Source: Glaciihabitans sp.
GTDB lineage: Bacteria; Actinomycetota; Actinomycetes; Actinomycetales; Microbacteriaceae
Direction of reading: 5' to 3'
Assembly: GCA_025464095.1 (NCBI GenBank)
Contig: JAODMF010000021.1
Location: 62,001-126,000, forward strand
DNA: 64,000 bases
Shown in pieces: positions 56,381-64,000 of this stretch. The notes below the pieces were generated by a model. The model did no database searches. It saw nothing but the letters and a program-made list of their open reading frames with translations, and was not told the DNA's origin. The position numbers and the translations under genes are program-made. How positions within the stretch are numbered: position 1 is the stretch's first letter; the number at the start of each line of letters is the position of its first letter.

Positions 56381-57081
56381 GTGAAACTGCCGCGCTCTTT
56401 TCAGCGAAAGCCGCCGGGCACACCTACGGCGCCGACGACACCGCGGTTGTCGCCGTGCGCGACGTCACCTGTTCGGTCATGTCGGGTAGCCGGATCGCGC
56501 TCACCGGCCCGTCCGGATCGGGGAAATCCACGCTGCTGCACATGATGGCGGGGCTGGAGCAGGCGACGCGCGGCTCGGTGAGCTGGGATGCGCTCGGCGG
56601 GCATCCGGCCGGACGTCCGGACCAGGTCGGCGTCATTTTCCAGGGCATCAGCCTCATCCCGTCGCTGGACGCGGTGCAGAACGTGGCGCTGCCGCTGGTC
56701 ATCGACGGAATGCCGTACGAAGAAGCGCAGGAACGGGCTCGGGATGCGATCGGCCGGCTAGGACTCGATGCGCTTGCCGCCAAACTTCCGGACGAGCTCT
56801 CCGGTGGCCAGTCGCAGCGCATCGCGGTCGCACGTGTGCTCGCCGCCGGGCCAAAGCTGATCCTCGCGGACGAGCCCACAGGCCAGCTCGACCGCGCAGC
56901 CGGCATCCACGTCATCGACGTGCTCATCGAGACCGCCGACCAACTGGATGCCGCCCTGGTCGTAAGCACGCACGACCGCACGATAGCCGCCCGGTTCGCA
57001 TCCCGCTGGACCATGCATGACGGCGCACTCACCTCGATGACAGCATCCAACGAAGACCCAATCGACAGGACAACAGAATGA
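56377..57081 (+). CDS. ABC transporter ATPase (LolD/MacB type) 2
   Basis: A 234-residue ATPase with Walker A GPSGSGKST, signature LSGGQSQRIAVA and Walker B LILADEPTGQLD. It may heterodimerise with the preceding ATPase to power the single permease. GTG start and 4-base overlaps on both sides indicate strict co-translation. Confidence 0.92.
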   Translation: MSETAALFSAKAAGHTYGADDTAVVAVRDVTCSVMSGSRIALTGPSGSGKSTLLHMMAGLEQATRGSVSWDALGGHPAGRPDQVGVIFQGISLIPSLDAVQNVALPLVIDGMPYEEAQERARDAIGRLGLDALAAKLPDELSGGQSQRIAVARVLAAGPKLILADEPTGQLDRAAGIHVIDVLIETADQLDAALVVSTHDRTIAARFASRWTMHDGALTSMTASNEDPIDRTTE

Positions 57082-59738
57082 TCAGCATCTGGCTGCGGGG
57101 GCTCATCACGAGACGCCCGGGCGCGCTCATCGCAACCGTGGCGGGCGTCACCATCGCGGTGGCTCTTCTCGCCAGCCTTGGCTCGTTCCTCGCCTCCGCC
57201 CAGGCGTCGATGACGGTGCGTGCCGCATCCGGTGTCGCCGTCGACTGGCAGGTGCAGGTCGCCGCCGACGCGAAAATCGCCGCGGTGCAGTCGACGGTGA
57301 AAAGCGCGCCCGGGGTTACGGCCGCGCTGCCGGTCGGTTTCGCGCAGACCTCCGGGCTCAGCGCGACTACCCAGGGCACCACCCAGAACACCGGCAGTGG
57401 TGTCGTCCTCGGAATTCCTTCGAACTATGCCGCGACGTTCCCGGGTCAGATCCGCTTTCTCACCGGCGCGCGGGATGGCGTGCTCATCGCCCAGCAGACC
57501 GCATCCAACCTTCACGTGGCGCCCGGTGACGTCGTTGCCATCCGCCTCACCGGAACAAAGCCCGTGACGGTGACCGTCGCCGGAGTGGTGGACCTGCCAC
57601 AGGCTAACTCCCTGTTCCAGACGGTCGGCGCTCCGGTATCCGCACAGCCGACCGCTCCGCCGGACAACGTGCTGTTGGTGCCCGAGTCCGTCTTCGCGAA
57701 GATCAGCGCAGCCGTCACGCCGGTGCACCCCGAGCTGGTCTCCCACCAGCTGCACGTCGCCCGATCGCACGCGCTACCCTCAGATCCCGCGGTGTCATAT
57801 GTGAGCGTCACAGAAGCGGCTCACAACCTCGAAGCCAAGCTCGCCGGAGCTGGCCGCATCGGGGACAACCTCGGTGCATCCCTCGATGCGGCACGCGGCG
57901 ACTCCAGCTACGCCACCGTCCTGTTCCTGTTCCTGGGACTGCCCGGCGCGGTGCTGGCCGGCATCCTGACCGTCGCCGTCGCGAACTCCGGGGCTGACCG
58001 CCGACGGCGCGAGCAAGCTCTTCTGCGCACCCGCGGCGCCAGCCCGCGGCTAGTTGCTCGTTTGGCCACCGCGGAGGCGCTGCTCGTCGGCGTCATCGGG
58101 GGTGCCATCGGTCTCGGCCTGTCGGCGATTGTGGGCGCCGTCGTTTTTGGATCCGCGAGCTTCGGGGCGTCCCCGCTGAGCGCCATCCTCTGGCCTGTTG
58201 GCGCGTTCATCGCCGGCCTCGCCATTGCCGTTCTCGCGGTCGTGTTGCCGGCTGTGCGTGACTTCCGATCCATCATCGTCAGTGATGCACGTGCGCAGAT
58301 CAGCCGCCGTCGCAAGCCGCTCTGGATGACCATCTACCTCGACTACCTCCTGCTCGCGGTCGCCTCCATCGTGCTGGTCATTACGACGCAGGCCGGATAC
58401 TCCCTGGTTCTCGCGCCGGAGGGCGTGGCATCCATCCAGGTGAACTACTGGGCGTTCTTCGGGCCGGGGCTCCTCTGGATCGGTGCGGGCCTGCTCACCT
58501 GGAGGTTGTCGAACTTTGCGCTCAGCCGAGCGCCACGCGCGCTGACCCGGTTCGTTCGACCGGTGACTGGAAACCTTGCGCCGATCGCCGCGGCCTCCAT
58601 GTCGCGGCAGCGTTCGCTGCTGTCCCGGGCGATCGTGATGTTCGCCCTTGCCCTCGCCTTTGCCGGCTCGACGGCGATCTTCAACTCGACGTACCAGCAG
58701 CAGGCCGAGGTGGATGCCCGCCTCACGAACGGTGCCGACGTCACGGTCACGGAGCCACCCGGCTCCGCCGTTCCGCCGTCGGCTGCCTCATCCATTGCCG
58801 GGGTCGCGGGGGTGAAATCTGTTGAACCGTTGCAGCACCGGTACGCGTATGTCGGCAGCGACCTGCAGGACCTCTTCGGCGTGAGAGCGTCAAGTATCGC
58901 TGCGGCGACGTCCCTGCAGGACGCCTACTTCCAGCAGGGGACAGCGGCCCAGCTGATGGCAAAGCTCGCGGCGCAGCCGGATGCGATCCTGGTCAGCGCG
59001 GAGACCGTGAAGGACTTCCAACTGCATTCCGGCGAGACGATCAACCTTCGGCTGCAGAACAGCGTGACGAAGAAGCTTGTTGCAGTTCCATTCCGGTACG
59101 TGGGGGTGGCGAACGAGTTTCCGACCGCGCCGAAAGACAGCTTCTTCATCGCCAACGCGGACTACGTCGCGAAAATGACTGGTGACGCATCCGTTGGCGC
59201 TTTCCTGGTCAACACGGGCGGGCAGTCCACGGATTCCGTTGCCGCGTCGCTCAAGCAGAAGCTGGGCACGACCGCAAGCGTCGTTCCGATCGGTGCGGCA
59301 CGGTCATCCGTCGGTTCCAGCCTCACGTCGGTGGATCTCGCCGGTCTCACCCGCGTTGAGCTGGCGTTCGCGCTGCTGCTCGCGGCTGCAGCGGGTGGAC
59401 TGGTATTTGCCCTCGGACTGGCAGAACGCCGCAGAACGTTCGCGATCGCGAGCGTGCTGGGCGCAAGCCGCCGGCAGTTGCGAGGATTGGTGCTCGCGGA
59501 AGCGGCTGCGATCGCGGTCGGGGGCGCGATCGCCGGCGTCCTGCTGGGCGTCGTCCTTTCGCAGATGCTGGTCGCGGTGTTGACGGGCGTCTTCGACCCG
59601 CCGCCGACAATCCTCACCGTTCCGGTCGGGTACCTCCTGGTCACCGCCGTGATTGCGCTTGCGGCGATTGCCGGCGCCGCGCTGCTCTCCGCGCGAGAAT
59701 CCCGGCGGCCGGCGATCGAAACCCTGCGGGATATCTAG
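57078..59738 (+). CDS. FtsX-like ABC permease, large
   Basis: An 886-residue membrane protein with an N-terminal helix, a large external domain, a first FtsX/MacB helix group (about 275-400), two central helices near 415-475, a second external domain and a final FtsX group (about 775-880). The duplicated layout is that of LolE/BceB-like permeases that extrude lipids or peptides or act mechanically. Its stop overlaps the convergent response-regulator stop as CTAG. Confidence 0.9.
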   Translation: MISIWLRGLITRRPGALIATVAGVTIAVALLASLGSFLASAQASMTVRAASGVAVDWQVQVAADAKIAAVQSTVKSAPGVTAALPVGFAQTSGLSATTQGTTQNTGSGVVLGIPSNYAATFPGQIRFLTGARDGVLIAQQTASNLHVAPGDVVAIRLTGTKPVTVTVAGVVDLPQANSLFQTVGAPVSAQPTAPPDNVLLVPESVFAKISAAVTPVHPELVSHQLHVARSHALPSDPAVSYVSVTEAAHNLEAKLAGAGRIGDNLGASLDAARGDSSYATVLFLFLGLPGAVLAGILTVAVANSGADRRRREQALLRTRGASPRLVARLATAEALLVGVIGGAIGLGLSAIVGAVVFGSASFGASPLSAILWPVGAFIAGLAIAVLAVVLPAVRDFRSIIVSDARAQISRRRKPLWMTIYLDYLLLAVASIVLVITTQAGYSLVLAPEGVASIQVNYWAFFGPGLLWIGAGLLTWRLSNFALSRAPRALTRFVRPVTGNLAPIAAASMSRQRSLLSRAIVMFALALAFAGSTAIFNSTYQQQAEVDARLTNGADVTVTEPPGSAVPPSAASSIAGVAGVKSVEPLQHRYAYVGSDLQDLFGVRASSIAAATSLQDAYFQQGTAAQLMAKLAAQPDAILVSAETVKDFQLHSGETINLRLQNSVTKKLVAVPFRYVGVANEFPTAPKDSFFIANADYVAKMTGDASVGAFLVNTGGQSTDSVAASLKQKLGTTASVVPIGAARSSVGSSLTSVDLAGLTRVELAFALLLAAAAGGLVFALGLAERRRTFAIASVLGASRRQLRGLVLAEAAAIAVGGAIAGVLLGVVLSQMLVAVLTGVFDPPPTILTVPVGYLLVTAVIALAAIAGAALLSARESRRPAIETLRDI

Positions 59739-60460
59739 GATCCCGCGGGGGCGGTATCCATTCGGTAGCCGTGCCCTCGCAGGGTCACGATCTCAGGAAG
59801 AGTGGACAGTGCGTCGCCGCCGGCCGCCTCGGCAGCCAGCCGAAGTCGGCGGCGGAGCGCAGCCACGTGAACGTCGAGGGTCTTGGTGGAACCAAACCAG
59901 TTGGAATCCCAGACGTCGGCCATCAGTTCCTCCCGGCGGATGGCGACACTCGGCTCTCGCGCGAACCGGGCAAGCAGGTCGAACTCTCTGGCCCGCAGCT
60001 CGACTTCCGCGCCGCCAACGAGCACGCGCCGACTGGCGATGTCCACTCTCAGCGAGCCGAATTGCAGGGGGATCGACGCGCTCTCGGCCGCGGTGCCGCT
60101 CGATCGCCGCAGGTGCGCGCGAATCCGGGCAAGCAGCTCGATCACGACAAATGGTTTGACGAGGTAATCGTCCGCGCCCGACTCGAGGCCGGACACGATG
60201 TCGAGTTGGGCGTCCCTGGCCGTGAGAACGACGATTACGGCGGAGGGCAGCATCCCGCGAAGCTCCCGGCACACGAACAGCCCGTCGACGTCGGGCAGCC
60301 CGAGATCGAGCAGCACGAGGTCAGGCGCATCCGCGCGCGCAGCGGCCATTCCCGCGCGGCCTGTTGCGCACAGGGTCACGGTGTACCCGTTGGCAGCAAG
60401 TGCGGATGAGAGCGTCGACCCGATGGTGGCGTCGTCCTCGATCACGAGCAGGCGCGGCAT
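59735..60460 (-). CDS. OmpR-family response regulator
   Basis: A 241-residue two-domain regulator. The receiver has the acidic pair (EDD), the phospho-aspartate in VLLDLGLPD and the lysine in VKPF. The C-terminal winged helix ends KTLDVHVAALRRRLR...VTLRGHGYRM. It is likely paired with the histidine kinase at 53638-54927 to control the ABC cassette between them. A repeat copy lies just upstream of its start. Confidence 0.93.
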   Translation of the reverse strand: MPRLLVIEDDATIGSTLSSALAANGYTVTLCATGRAGMAAARADAPDLVLLDLGLPDVDGLFVCRELRGMLPSAVIVVLTARDAQLDIVSGLESGADDYLVKPFVVIELLARIRAHLRRSSGTAAESASIPLQFGSLRVDIASRRVLVGGAEVELRAREFDLLARFAREPSVAIRREELMADVWDSNWFGSTKTLDVHVAALRRRLRLAAEAAGGDALSTLPEIVTLRGHGYRMDTAPAGS

Positions 60461-60482
60461 TTCTGAAGTGTACCCGGCGGTT

Positions 60483-60564
60483 GGTTCCGCTTCTGTGCCC
60501 GTTTGGGACAACTGTTCCCGGGCGCGCGGGCACATTTGTCTCCGCCGGGCCCATACGCCGGGCG
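60483..60564. repeat. Dispersed repeat, family D copy 3
   Basis: It begins GGTTCCGC followed by TTCTGTGCCCGTTTGGGAC and the CCCGGGCGCGCGGG core, matching the island-flanking repeats but lacking the 13 bases TCTTTTCTCCCGC. It is not next to a tRNA and lies between two minus-strand genes, within 22 bases of the response-regulator start. Confidence 0.85.
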
Positions 60565-60579
60565 CGGGTGCGCGGGCAG

Positions 60580-61659
60580 CTACGCCCGCGCCACGGCCAG
60601 GCCCAGCCACCCTGCCAGCGAATCGATCTGCTCGTCGACGGCGTCCCGAATCGCAGGGGTGAAGGGCTCGTCCTGGTGGACGGCGCGCACGGAGAACACA
60701 CCGCGTTTCGGCTCGGAACGAGCATCCACTTTGCCGACGAGTCGATCGTTGTGCAGGATCGGCAGGGCGAACTGCCCCCAGAGGCGCTCCTCGGCGGGCT
60801 TGTACATCTCGAGCAGATAGTCGAACTCGAAGACGTGGGCGAGGCGCTCGCGGTCCGTCACCAGCCGGTCGAACGGGGAGAGCAGCGCCGTACGCCCGTC
60901 GAACTCGCGGTCGAGTTGGCTCGGGTCGACACGCCACTTGCCGGGAGCGCCGTCGATCGTGACCGGCTCGCCCACCAGGTCGACGTTGTGCAACTCGGCA
61001 GGGACGATGGATGTGCCGTCCCGCACGATCCCGAACGCCGTGAGGATGCGCTCACTCCGGATGCGGTGGGCCTCCTCGACCGGCACCTCCTCCACCTCGG
61101 GGAACACATTCTCGGCCAAGTCCCAGATGCGCAGCCGCCCCCGGCGGCCCACCACCGCCAGGTCGCCCGACATGTGGAGGCACTGCAGCATCATGCTCAC
61201 GTTGCGGTTGTTGTTCCAGCCGCTCGACGGCCACGGCACGGCGGCGCCGTCGGGAATGTCGCGCGAGGTGAGCGGACCCTCCTCGGCGATGCGGTCCAGG
61301 ATGGCGCGCCGAAACCGCGCGTTCGGCTCCATCCAGCGCCGCGCGCCGGTGCGGTCGGCCCAGGTGCGCATCCCCGCGGTGAAGAGTGCCAGGTCTTCCA
61401 TTGGCCGCAGCATCCAGTCCCGCTCGAAGAGCCGGCCCTCGGAAAGCGCTCGGTCGGCGTCGCCTGCGCGGTACGACGAGCCAAGGCGGACCCACGCGAT
61501 GTGATCCGCCGCGGGGGCCACCGCGGGCGTGAGCTCGACCCGCAGCATCGCCAGGGCCCGCACGACGGACTCCAGATCGGCCACCGGCGTGGCATCCAGC
61601 ACGGATGCGCGCACGGCGATCTGCCGGGCTTCTTCGAGCGACAACCGGGAGCGCGCCAT
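60580..61659 (-). CDS. YcaQ-like winged-helix DNA-binding protein
   Basis: A 359-residue protein of the HTH_42/YcaQ (AlkX) family. It starts with an RLSLEEARQIAVRA segment, has AWVRLGSSYR and GWNNNRNVSMMLQ in the middle, and ends in EERLWGQFALPILHNDRLVGKVDARSEPKRGV, the family's C-terminal block. Members have DNA glycosylase activity towards crosslinks in some cases. The minus-strand start is ATG with no strong neighbour. Confidence 0.85.
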   Translation of the reverse strand: MARSRLSLEEARQIAVRASVLDATPVADLESVVRALAMLRVELTPAVAPAADHIAWVRLGSSYRAGDADRALSEGRLFERDWMLRPMEDLALFTAGMRTWADRTGARRWMEPNARFRRAILDRIAEEGPLTSRDIPDGAAVPWPSSGWNNNRNVSMMLQCLHMSGDLAVVGRRGRLRIWDLAENVFPEVEEVPVEEAHRIRSERILTAFGIVRDGTSIVPAELHNVDLVGEPVTIDGAPGKWRVDPSQLDREFDGRTALLSPFDRLVTDRERLAHVFEFDYLLEMYKPAEERLWGQFALPILHNDRLVGKVDARSEPKRGVFSVRAVHQDEPFTPAIRDAVDEQIDSLAGWLGLAVARA

Positions 61660-61712
61660 GACCTTACGATACGGTCAGCGGCTGACCTGGCCCATCGGCG
61701 TGCTGCAGCGGC

Positions 61713-62063
61713 TCACCTGTCCGTGAGGGGACCCAGCCGCACGGCGCGAGCGTCCGCGCCATCCGTACCTTTCAGTTCGACCAGGATCGTGTGGGTCGGA
61801 GTCGACCCGATGTTCGTGCCGGCGTGGGTCTGCGCCGGGAGCCAGAGAGCGGCCCCGCTCGAGAGCTCGACGTCGCGGGACTCGTCGCCATTCGACAGCC
61901 GACGCTGAAACTCCGACAGGGTGATCATGACGGTGTTCGGATGGCGGTGGGGCGTCGTCTGCGTGCCCGGCTCATCCCGGTACTCGAGAACGCGCACAAA
62001 ATCGTTCTCCCACAGGGTGCGGTAGTGATCGGGGTTCGTCGTCGTGGGGTCGTCGTCGATCAT
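61713..62063 (-). CDS. Cupin-domain protein
   Basis: A 116-residue single-cupin protein: WENDFVRVLEYRDEPGTQTTPHRHPNTVMITLSEF supplies the HxH metal site, and QTHAGTNIG the later histidine. Many such small cupins are metal-dependent isomerases or sensors; the substrate is unknown. The ATG at 62063 is chosen, since the longer frame upstream has no cupin character. Confidence 0.82.
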   Translation of the reverse strand: MIDDDPTTTNPDHYRTLWENDFVRVLEYRDEPGTQTTPHRHPNTVMITLSEFQRRLSNGDESRDVELSSGAALWLPAQTHAGTNIGSTPTHTILVELKGTDGADARAVRLGPLTDR

Positions 62064-62135
62064 TGTCGAACGGTACTCCCGGGGGTGTCGGAATGCATCC
62101 GCTTTACACTGGGAGTTCCTCACGAAGGGACAACA

Positions 62136-62378
62136 ATGCCGAAGCTTCACTATGCGGGCCAGACATTCGAATTGGTCGCCACCGCCGACAGCGAGGATCT
62201 CGCCAGTCGAATAGACGAGGCACTTACCGCTGGGCGTGCGCTCGTTGCCAATACGAAGGTCCCTACGAACATGATCCTGGGGCTTACTCCGCTCGCCAAC
62301 GGCAATGACCTGATCTTCAGCTTTAGCGCGTCCGTTCCCATCGCGATCGAGAGCGACGGACCGGGGACGCCCCGCTAG
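62136..62378 (+). CDS. Hypothetical protein, 80 aa
   Basis: An 80-residue soluble protein starting MPKLHYAGQTFEL, behind GAAGGGA. It has a beta-alpha-beta pattern, with TADSEDLASRIDEALTAGRALV as the helix. No family is recognised. It lies divergent from the cupin gene and 220 bases before a histidine kinase; those 220 bases hold a short TTGGGG/CCCCAA hairpin (62498-62513). Confidence 0.65.
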   Translation: MPKLHYAGQTFELVATADSEDLASRIDEALTAGRALVANTKVPTNMILGLTPLANGNDLIFSFSASVPIAIESDGPGTPR

Positions 62379-62598
62379 CGCCGACCCACGTTCCCGCCGG
62401 CTCGGGACAACCGCGACCGGGCTCGTCTGTCGCAGGCGGGCGCGGAAGCCCGCCCGGCGGGATCCCCGGCGGCCTGTACGGGGACTGTTGCCCCGAATTG
62501 GGGGCGGCCCCAACTGGAGCGCCCCGCGGATTGCCACCTACGCTCGGAGGAGGTGTCGACGCTGCATCGCGCGCGGCGACACCCTCGGGGGAGAGTAC

Positions 62599-64000
62599 GT
62601 GTTGAGCACTCAGGCCGCTTCGGCGCCGGCTCGAGTACGACCGCGCCCGGATGAGCGGCCATCAGCTGAGCCCCGTGGCATCCGGGTTTCAAAGACAACC
62701 GGCTGGCTATTGTGGGTCACTGCCGCGTTGAACGTGGCGTTTCTGGTCGGCCTGATCCTCACCGAGGGTTCCCCCAACCCATTCGTCAACGTGTGGTTGT
62801 CGGAGGCGACTCAGTGGGTACCCATCGGCATCTTCTGGCTCGTCGCGGTCCGCACCGGGTTCACGCGGCTCGAAGTCGTGCTCGCCGCCGCCGGCGTCAC
62901 CCTGTCCGCGGTGGGCGACACCTACTACTCGCTGGCGATGGACAGCAAAGGCTACCTGCCGTTCCCGTCGGTCGCTGACATCGGGTACCTGCTCTTCTAT
63001 CCGCTCCTGCTTGCCGCGGTAGTGGTGCTCGTGCGTGGCCAGTCGGTGCGCTTCTCGCGCTCCATGGTGCTCGACAGCACGGTCGCGTCGCTGGGCTCCG
63101 CCGCGGCCCTGGCCGTGATTCTTGGTCCGGTGCTCACGGATGCGTCGAGCGGGTCGTCATTCTTCGCCGACGCCGTCGCGGCGGCGTACCCGTTATTCGA
63201 CCTCATCCTGATCGCGGTGATCGTCGGCATCACTGCCTCGCCCAGGCTGAGGGTCGGACCGCGCTGGATCGCCCTCACGCTCGGCCTGGTCGTCTTCACT
63301 GTCGACGACATCGTCTATGCACTCCTCGAGCACACCGACTCCTACGTCTCGGGTACGCCGATGGACGCAGGCTGGGCGATCGGGCTCGCGTTGATAACCT
63401 GGTGGGTCGACGGGATCGGTCGCCCGCCTCGCCCGGCACGGCCACGCCGCGAATCGCGCCTGGTGCTTCCCGTGCCCGCGTTCGCCGTTGCGGCGGGGCT
63501 CGGCGTTCTCCTCTACGGCACCCAGGTCCGGATCAGCCCGCTGGCGCTCGTGCTCGCGGCGGCCACGGTGGGCCTTGCGGCCGTACCGGTCATGTTCCGG
63601 CAGGGGGTGCTCAGCCGCCTGCTGGTCGGCCAGGAAAAGGTGCTGCGGCAACTCAGAGAGCTGGACCGGGCGAAGAGCGAAATGATCGTCACGCTCAATC
63701 ACGAGCTGCGCACCCCGCTCACCTCCATTCGCGGCTACCTCGAGATGGTGCTCGACGGCGACGGCGGACCCGTGCCGGAGGAGGCTGAACGGATGCTGCA
63801 GGTCGTCGGCCACAACACCGCGCGACTTCAGACCCTGGTCGACGACATGCTGATAATTTCGCGGCTCGACGCGCAGGTCGGGCCGCCCATCCGATCATCC
63901 GTCGACCTCGATGAGGTGCTTCGACGTGTGGTTACCTCCGCGCAGCCGTTCGCGAAGTCGAGGAACGTCGACCTCGCGGTCGAGTGCGGTGACGTGTCAT
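62599..64000 (+). CDS. Membrane histidine kinase, 5' part
   Basis: A GTG-started frame runs to the right edge (467 codons) without a stop. About eight to ten hydrophobic segments cover residues 35-340, then a dimerisation helix with the phospho-accepting histidine in TLNHELRTPLTSI, and the beginning of the ATPase domain is cut off. GGGGGAG precedes the start. The sensor is a polytopic membrane domain without a recognised ligand motif, so it may sense the membrane state. The gene continues beyond the window. Confidence 0.85.
   Translation, partial: MLSTQAASAPARVRPRPDERPSAEPRGIRVSKTTGWLLWVTAALNVAFLVGLILTEGSPNPFVNVWLSEATQWVPIGIFWLVAVRTGFTRLEVVLAAAGVTLSAVGDTYYSLAMDSKGYLPFPSVADIGYLLFYPLLLAAVVVLVRGQSVRFSRSMVLDSTVASLGSAAALAVILGPVLTDASSGSSFFADAVAAAYPLFDLILIAVIVGITASPRLRVGPRWIALTLGLVVFTVDDIVYALLEHTDSYVSGTPMDAGWAIGLALITWWVDGIGRPPRPARPRRESRLVLPVPAFAVAAGLGVLLYGTQVRISPLALVLAAATVGLAAVPVMFRQGVLSRLLVGQEKVLRQLRELDRAKSEMIVTLNHELRTPLTSIRGYLEMVLDGDGGPVPEEAERMLQVVGHNTARLQTLVDDMLIISRLDAQVGPPIRSSVDLDEVLRRVVTSAQPFAKSRNVDLAVECGDVS

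Noticed and set aside
61713-62537. A longer 274-codon form of the cupin gene
   Set aside because: The first 158 codons overlap the divergent 80-residue gene and have no cupin features; the ATG at 62063 explains the domain.

Overview
The window is chromosomal DNA from a GC-rich actinobacterium, most likely of the family Microbacteriaceae. Reasons are the frequent GTG starts, many 4-base gene overlaps, the recurring word GGATGC/GCATCC, and the conserved actinobacterial order ppa-tilS-hpt-ftsH-folE-folP-folB-folK-DUF3180-PH-PH-panC-lysS. The assignment is an inference; no rRNA or species marker is present.

Layout. 1-14,000: a MarR/MFS efflux operon with a perfect operator palindrome; cysK-cysE; a giant secreted nuclease/5'-nucleotidase; recQ; thioredoxin; a YpfJ metallopeptidase; an OafA-type acyltransferase; then tRNA-Phe, tRNA-Asp and tRNA-Glu. 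14,300-16,800: paired cell-wall hydrolases (M23 and NlpC/P60) built on the same coiled-coil scaffold. 16,800-29,500: a housekeeping block for pyrophosphatase, tRNA lysidine synthetase, purine salvage, FtsH, folate, pantothenate and lysyl-tRNA synthesis, largely one overlapping operon. 29,500-42,700: a lipoprotein, a class-III aminotransferase/kinase pair, clpC with a textbook ClgR box, an ArgA-type acetyltransferase, two tandem-repeat arrays, radA and two hydrolases.

42,773-53,640 is a genomic island at the 3' end of tRNA-Ser(CGA), bounded by 103-bp direct repeats with 5 mismatches. Its cargo is a complete sugar-type catabolic system: DeoR regulator, BtpA/SgcQ protein, ABC importer (binding protein, permease, fused ATPase), FGGY kinase, M42 peptidase (SgcX-like), ribulose-phosphate-epimerase-like protein (SgcE-like) and an amidase. 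The enzymes match the enigmatic E. coli sgc cluster, but its PTS is replaced by an ABC importer plus kinase. This is the best candidate for an undescribed system here.

53,638-60,460: a histidine kinase and a response regulator on the minus strand flank a lipoprotein/ABC/FtsX cassette on the plus strand. 60,500-64,000: a YcaQ-like protein, a cupin, a small unknown protein and the start of a membrane histidine kinase.

The window also carries several families of short palindromic repeats. One 88-bp element lies inside the tilS reading frame and adds about 30 residues before the PP-loop. A second copy lies downstream of recQ. This resembles the protein-inserted palindromic elements of Rickettsia.
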